DNA of 64,000 nt, taken from positions 124,001 through 188,000 of the forward strand of contig QHVT01000010.1 of the NCBI GenBank assembly GCA_003223645.1. Reading direction: 5' to 3'. The notes under the pieces were generated by a model that saw nothing but the letters and a program-made list of their open reading frames with translations, had not been told where the DNA came from and searched no databases. The number at the start of each line of letters is the position of its first letter. Positions within the stretch are counted from its first letter, which is position 1. The translations under genes were made by a program, and so were the position numbers. This stretch comes from Acidobacteriota bacterium. GTDB lineage: Bacteria; Acidobacteriota; Thermoanaerobaculia; Gp7-AA8. Shown one piece after another: positions 61,366 to 64,000 of this stretch.

Positions 61366-62481
61366 ATGCGTCGTCTTTTTCTAATCGTCCTCCTCCTCTT
61401 CCCCATCGCTGTCTTCGCGCAATCGGACTGGGTCTCGTACAACGACTCCGGCTGCATCGGCGGCAGTACCTGCACCGATCGCCGCTTGCGCGTCGCGCTC
61501 GACGATCGTCCCGTGATCGGCGTTCGCTTCTACGCGCACGATTCCATCGGCGAGAAAGCCGAAGGTGTGTTGCGCGTGAAGATCGACGGCAACACGATCG
61601 ACGGCCATGTCGACATTCCGCGCAACGGAAAGACATTCACCGTCGACGTCGATCAACTGCTCGGACGCTATCTCGTGTTCGAGCCGGTCAACAACGACGA
61701 AGTCGAGATCAGTCGCATTCAGGTGTTGTACGGCCGCGGTGTGAGCCGTCCGCGCGACAGCCGGGGCGGTGGTGGCGGCGGCGGTGGCGGACGCAGTACC
61801 GGATGGCGCCCGTATCCGAGCGCGAAGGGCTGCATCGGAGGCGAGGAATGCCGCCGCAACGGCTCGCGCATCACGATCGCGCTCGAAGACCAGCCGGTCC
61901 TCGGCGTCCGCTTCTTCGCGCAGGACAACATCGGCACACGCGCCGACGGCCGGTTGAACGTCCGCATCGACGGCAACACCGTGCAGTCCTACATCGACGT
62001 GAAGCGCGACGGACGCACGCACGAATTCGAAGTCGACAGCGTGCGTGGGACGCGGCTCGTGATCGAGACCGCGAACGACGACGAAGTCGAAGTCAAGGAC
62101 GTCGAAGTGTTGTACGGTCGCGGCGGCGGACGTCGCGGTGGCGGCGGCGGCAACTGGTCGCGCGAGGCGACGAACGAAGGCGGCTGCATCGGCGGCGAAA
62201 CATGCGGCGGGAAACGCGCGCGGATTCGCATCCCGATCTACGGACGCTCGGTCGCGCAGATCCGCTTCTACGCGCGCGACGACGTCGGCACGCGCGCCGG
62301 CGGCGAGCTGCGCATCCGCATCGACGAGGAAGTGATCCAAGACTATCTCGACATCAAACGCGAGGGCGGCAACTACTCGTTCGACGGACGCGGAGTCTCG
62401 GGCGACTACGTGATCATCGAGCCGGCGGAGGACGACGAAGTAGTCGTGCGCGACGTGCGCGTGACGTTCGCGCCGGATTGA
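61366..62481 (+). CDS. secreted protein with three tandem ~105-residue domains and poly-Gly linkers
   Basis: 371-residue exported protein. A signal peptide (RRLFLIVLLLFPIAVFAQ) is followed by three related domains. Each begins with a Gly-Cys-Ile-Gly-Gly-x-x-Cys motif (GCIGGSTC, GCIGGEEC, GCIGGETC) and contains VRFYAHDSIG-like, R-V-K-I-D-G-N-T-like and D-E-V-E-I/V-x-x-V-x-V-L-Y-G-R-G-like strands. The linkers are Gly-rich (RGGGGGGGGGRS and GRRGGGGGNW). The Cys pair at each start probably forms a disulphide. I do not recognise the domain. The acidic D-D-E-V pattern could bind calcium. It stands alone, with a TAGAAT-like -10 near 61337. Confidence 0.85.
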   Translation: MRRLFLIVLLLFPIAVFAQSDWVSYNDSGCIGGSTCTDRRLRVALDDRPVIGVRFYAHDSIGEKAEGVLRVKIDGNTIDGHVDIPRNGKTFTVDVDQLLGRYLVFEPVNNDEVEISRIQVLYGRGVSRPRDSRGGGGGGGGGRSTGWRPYPSAKGCIGGEECRRNGSRITIALEDQPVLGVRFFAQDNIGTRADGRLNVRIDGNTVQSYIDVKRDGRTHEFEVDSVRGTRLVIETANDDEVEVKDVEVLYGRGGGRRGGGGGNWSREATNEGGCIGGETCGGKRARIRIPIYGRSVAQIRFYARDDVGTRAGGELRIRIDEEVIQDYLDIKREGGNYSFDGRGVSGDYVIIEPAEDDEVVVRDVRVTFAPD

Positions 62482-62486
62482 CACAA

Positions 62487-62543
62487 AGGAGAGCGGGCGT
62501 CCCGCGCCCGCCCACGGGAGGCGGGCAAGATGCCCGCTCTCCT
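62487..62543. repeat. AGGAGAGCGGGC inverted repeat between convergent genes
   Basis: AGGAGAGCGGGCGTCCCGCG is mirrored by AAGATGCCCGCTCTCCT. The right end lies in the stop codon of the DUF4105 gene. It belongs to the same family as 55776-55831 and the half copy at 32441. Confidence 0.88.
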
Positions 62544-63357
62544 ACTGGCGAATCCGCAGCGAGAACTGCGGATCATTCGCGAACTTCTCGGCGCGCGAGT
62601 TGATGTGAAACGACTCGCGCGCTTGTTCGAACGGCAGGTTCGTGTCGATGAGGCCGAGCTTGTACGCGAGACGGTCGGAGTAGCCGGGCAGGAACACGGC
62701 CGGGTGCAGCGGGATGCGGCCGGGCATCAGCGCGTTGACGTGGCGCACGAGGTTGGTCGTGCAGGTGTTCGTCAGCGTGTTGTAGAACTCGGGATGTTGC
62801 GCGACGTCGTCCGCCCGCTTCAGCATCGACACGAACATCGCACGCATCCGCTCCGGCGTCGTCCGCATCGGATAGAGATAGACCGGATCTTTCCGAACGT
62901 TCGAGCGCAGCTTGATGAGATCGCGCTCGTCGCCGACGACGTACATGATCTCGTACTGCCGCAGCAGCCCTTTCAGCGGCGAGAACGCTTCCCCCTTTTC
63001 CTTCCGGATCTCGACCGAGATCGCGACGAAGTCGTCGTCGCCGAAGCCGAAGCTCACGAATGTGTGCGCCGCGACGGGACCGCCAAACGGCTCGACGACA
63101 AACCACGCCGACTCGAGCCTGCGCAGGTCGAACGTCTTGTCGTACCACGCCGGCGTGAAGCGATCGGCGTTCTCGTACTGAAAATTACGGATGTTGCGAA
63201 TCGTGACCAGCGGCCCGTCGAACGTCGCGACGGGAAGCGTCTTCTGATCGATGGTCCAGTCGCGCACGTTCGACGGACGCACGATTGCGATCATCGCCGT
63301 GCGGATCGCCGCGAGACCGGCGACGATTCCGACGATCCAGCGCCAGCGCTTTCTCAC
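62542..63357 (-). CDS. DUF4105 (Lnb N-terminal-like) membrane protein
   Basis: 271-residue protein with one N-terminal transmembrane anchor (WRWIVGIVAGLAAIRTAMIA) and a periplasmic DUF4105 domain. The domain is recognised from AHTFVSFGFGDDDFVAISVEIRK in part, then YEIMYVVGDERDLIKLRSN and YNTLTNTCTTNLVRHVNAL, where the His and Cys of the NTCTTNL block look like a papain-fold active site. The function of DUF4105 is not established. The GTG start at 63357 overlaps the TGA of the PilZ-like gene (GTGA), so the pair is coupled. Confidence 0.88.
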   Translation of the reverse strand: MRKRWRWIVGIVAGLAAIRTAMIAIVRPSNVRDWTIDQKTLPVATFDGPLVTIRNIRNFQYENADRFTPAWYDKTFDLRRLESAWFVVEPFGGPVAAHTFVSFGFGDDDFVAISVEIRKEKGEAFSPLKGLLRQYEIMYVVGDERDLIKLRSNVRKDPVYLYPMRTTPERMRAMFVSMLKRADDVAQHPEFYNTLTNTCTTNLVRHVNALMPGRIPLHPAVFLPGYSDRLAYKLGLIDTNLPFEQARESFHINSRAEKFANDPQFSLRIRQ

Positions 63358-63704
63358 ATCATCGGTGCGCGCGGACGCTCGCGCGTCTCGAAGAGGCTCT
63401 CGATCGCCTTCGCGTCTTCGTCGTTGATGTGCACGAACTCGATGCCGACTTCGGCGTAGCCATCATCGAGCTGGCGCTCGTACACCGCGCGGCCGAGGGC
63501 CTTGATCACATGATCGCGATCGATCGCAATCAAAAGCTCGACCGCGACGCCCATGCCGACACGCTCGCTGGTCACGACGCAACATCCGCCGAGAGCCATC
63601 GTCTTGGTCATCGCGAAGCCTTCGACTCCCGTGTCGAGTTTCGTGACGAGAACGGAATGATGCGACGCGATGCGTGGAAACCGGCGAAGAGCAGCCTCGG
63701 ACAT
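63354..63704 (-). CDS. PilZ-like domain protein
   Basis: 116-residue protein that looks like a single PilZ-type beta-barrel: an N-terminal basic RRFPRIASHHSVLV, then ALGGCCVVTSERVGMG with the loop of small residues, and the closing strands DDGYAEVGIEFVHINDED. The canonical c-di-GMP motif RxxxR...D/NxSxxG is only partly kept, so ligand binding is uncertain. ATG at 63704 follows GAGG at good spacing and is preferred over the GTG at 63719. It is coupled to the DUF4105 gene. An AT-rich patch (GGCGCATTATAACG) near 63736-63749 may be its promoter. Confidence 0.72.
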   Translation of the reverse strand: MSEAALRRFPRIASHHSVLVTKLDTGVEGFAMTKTMALGGCCVVTSERVGMGVAVELLIAIDRDHVIKALGRAVYERQLDDGYAEVGIEFVHINDEDAKAIESLFETRERPRAPMM

Positions 63705-63748
63705 GTGAACCTCGTACACCTTTGATGGAACCCTGGCGCATTATAACG

Positions 63749-63832
63749 GTGCTGGGTGCTGGGTGCCGGGTGCTGAGTCAAACCATACCCAGCACCCAGC
63801 ACCCAGCACCCAGCACCCGGCACCCGGCACCA
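63749..63832. repeat. Inverted array of GCTGGGTGCC words, third copy
   Basis: The left arm GTGCTGGGTGCTGGGTGCCG is mirrored by five near-tandem CAGCACCCAGCACCCAGC words around AGTCAAACCATA. It lies in the divergent gap between the PilZ-like gene and the cytochrome gene. Confidence 0.9.
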
Positions 63833-63871
63833 TGTGAAACTGCAAACGAAGGCTGCGCATCCAACCTGCGA

Positions 63872-64000
63872 ATGAAGAAGTTAGAGAAAAAGCACCCGCT
63901 CGCGATCCGCTGGTTCCACTGGATCAACTTTCCGCTCCTCGCGCTGATGATCTGGAGCGGCACGCTGATCTACTGGGCATATCCGCGTTACGCCAACCTG
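63872..64000 (+). CDS. cytochrome b-type membrane protein, 3' end missing
   Basis: Only the first 43 codons are in the window (MKKLEKKHPLAIRWFHWINF and on). The RWFHWINF helix has the haem-ligand histidine pattern of cytochrome b561-type or thiosulfate-reductase/oxidoreductase cytochrome b subunits. It continues LLALMIWSGTLIYWAYP. The ATG follows a weak GCGAATG context. Confidence 0.72.
   Translation, partial: MKKLEKKHPLAIRWFHWINFPLLALMIWSGTLIYWAYPRYANL

Overview
The window is 64 kb of high-GC bacterial chromosome with dense genes on both strands. Three things suggest an Acidobacteriota-like genome: Ser/Thr kinases fused to TolB-like propellers, many exported peptidases (S9, M1, M4), and PL8 and MGH1-type carbohydrate enzymes. 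This placement is inference. I saw no rRNA, tRNA, phage, transposase or CRISPR array.

Layout. 1-16 kb: a nucleoside transporter (cut by the window edge), hemL, a three-gene glycosylation operon with an overlooked zinc-ribbon microprotein, pirin, thioesterase, endonuclease III, an exported DUF3857/transglutaminase protein, a thioredoxin-like protein, a cold-shock gene with a clear terminator, a PL8 polysaccharide lyase, and a DinB/unknown/outer-membrane-like operon. 16-24 kb: DUF4349 lipoprotein, a coupled EVE-macro pair, a coupled zinc peptidase-ATP-grasp pair, an aminotransferase with a 54-aa partner, and a dipeptidyl peptidase IV. 24-32.4 kb: GAF/SpoIIE phosphatase and a tandem kinase-propeller protein, then a three-gene RiPP locus of Cys-containing small peptide, HopA1-like candidate lyase, and a kinase-LanC fusion. 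32.6-41.5 kb: aconitase, M1 aminopeptidase, CADD-family protein, acyltransferase, and a conserved unknown. 41.5-43.5 kb: a small Ig-like secreted protein and a gene-free block with 278-bp tandem repeats. 43.5-48 kb: a MacA/MacB-like export operon without an ATPase, and two small genes. 48-64 kb: M4 protease, sulfatase-like/TPR lipoprotein, glycerol kinase, a desaturase broken by one stop codon, hotdog thioesterase, MNT nucleotidyltransferase, MGH1 glucosidase, alpha/beta hydrolase, KAS III-like enzyme, a secreted three-repeat protein, a DUF4105/PilZ pair and the start of a cytochrome b.

Two observations stand out. First, nearly every intergenic gap carries a long inverted repeat belonging to one of about a dozen word families. 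Six more copies lie inside coding sequences, in frame, in five unrelated enzymes (DPP IV, M1 aminopeptidase, glycerol kinase twice, MGH1 glucosidase, alpha/beta hydrolase). They behave like protein-coding palindromic elements. Second, the peptide/lyase-like/kinase-LanC locus at 28857-32442 looks like a lanthipeptide pathway of unusual architecture: a separate lyase candidate, an N-terminal RRE-like domain, and a three-cysteine zinc site.
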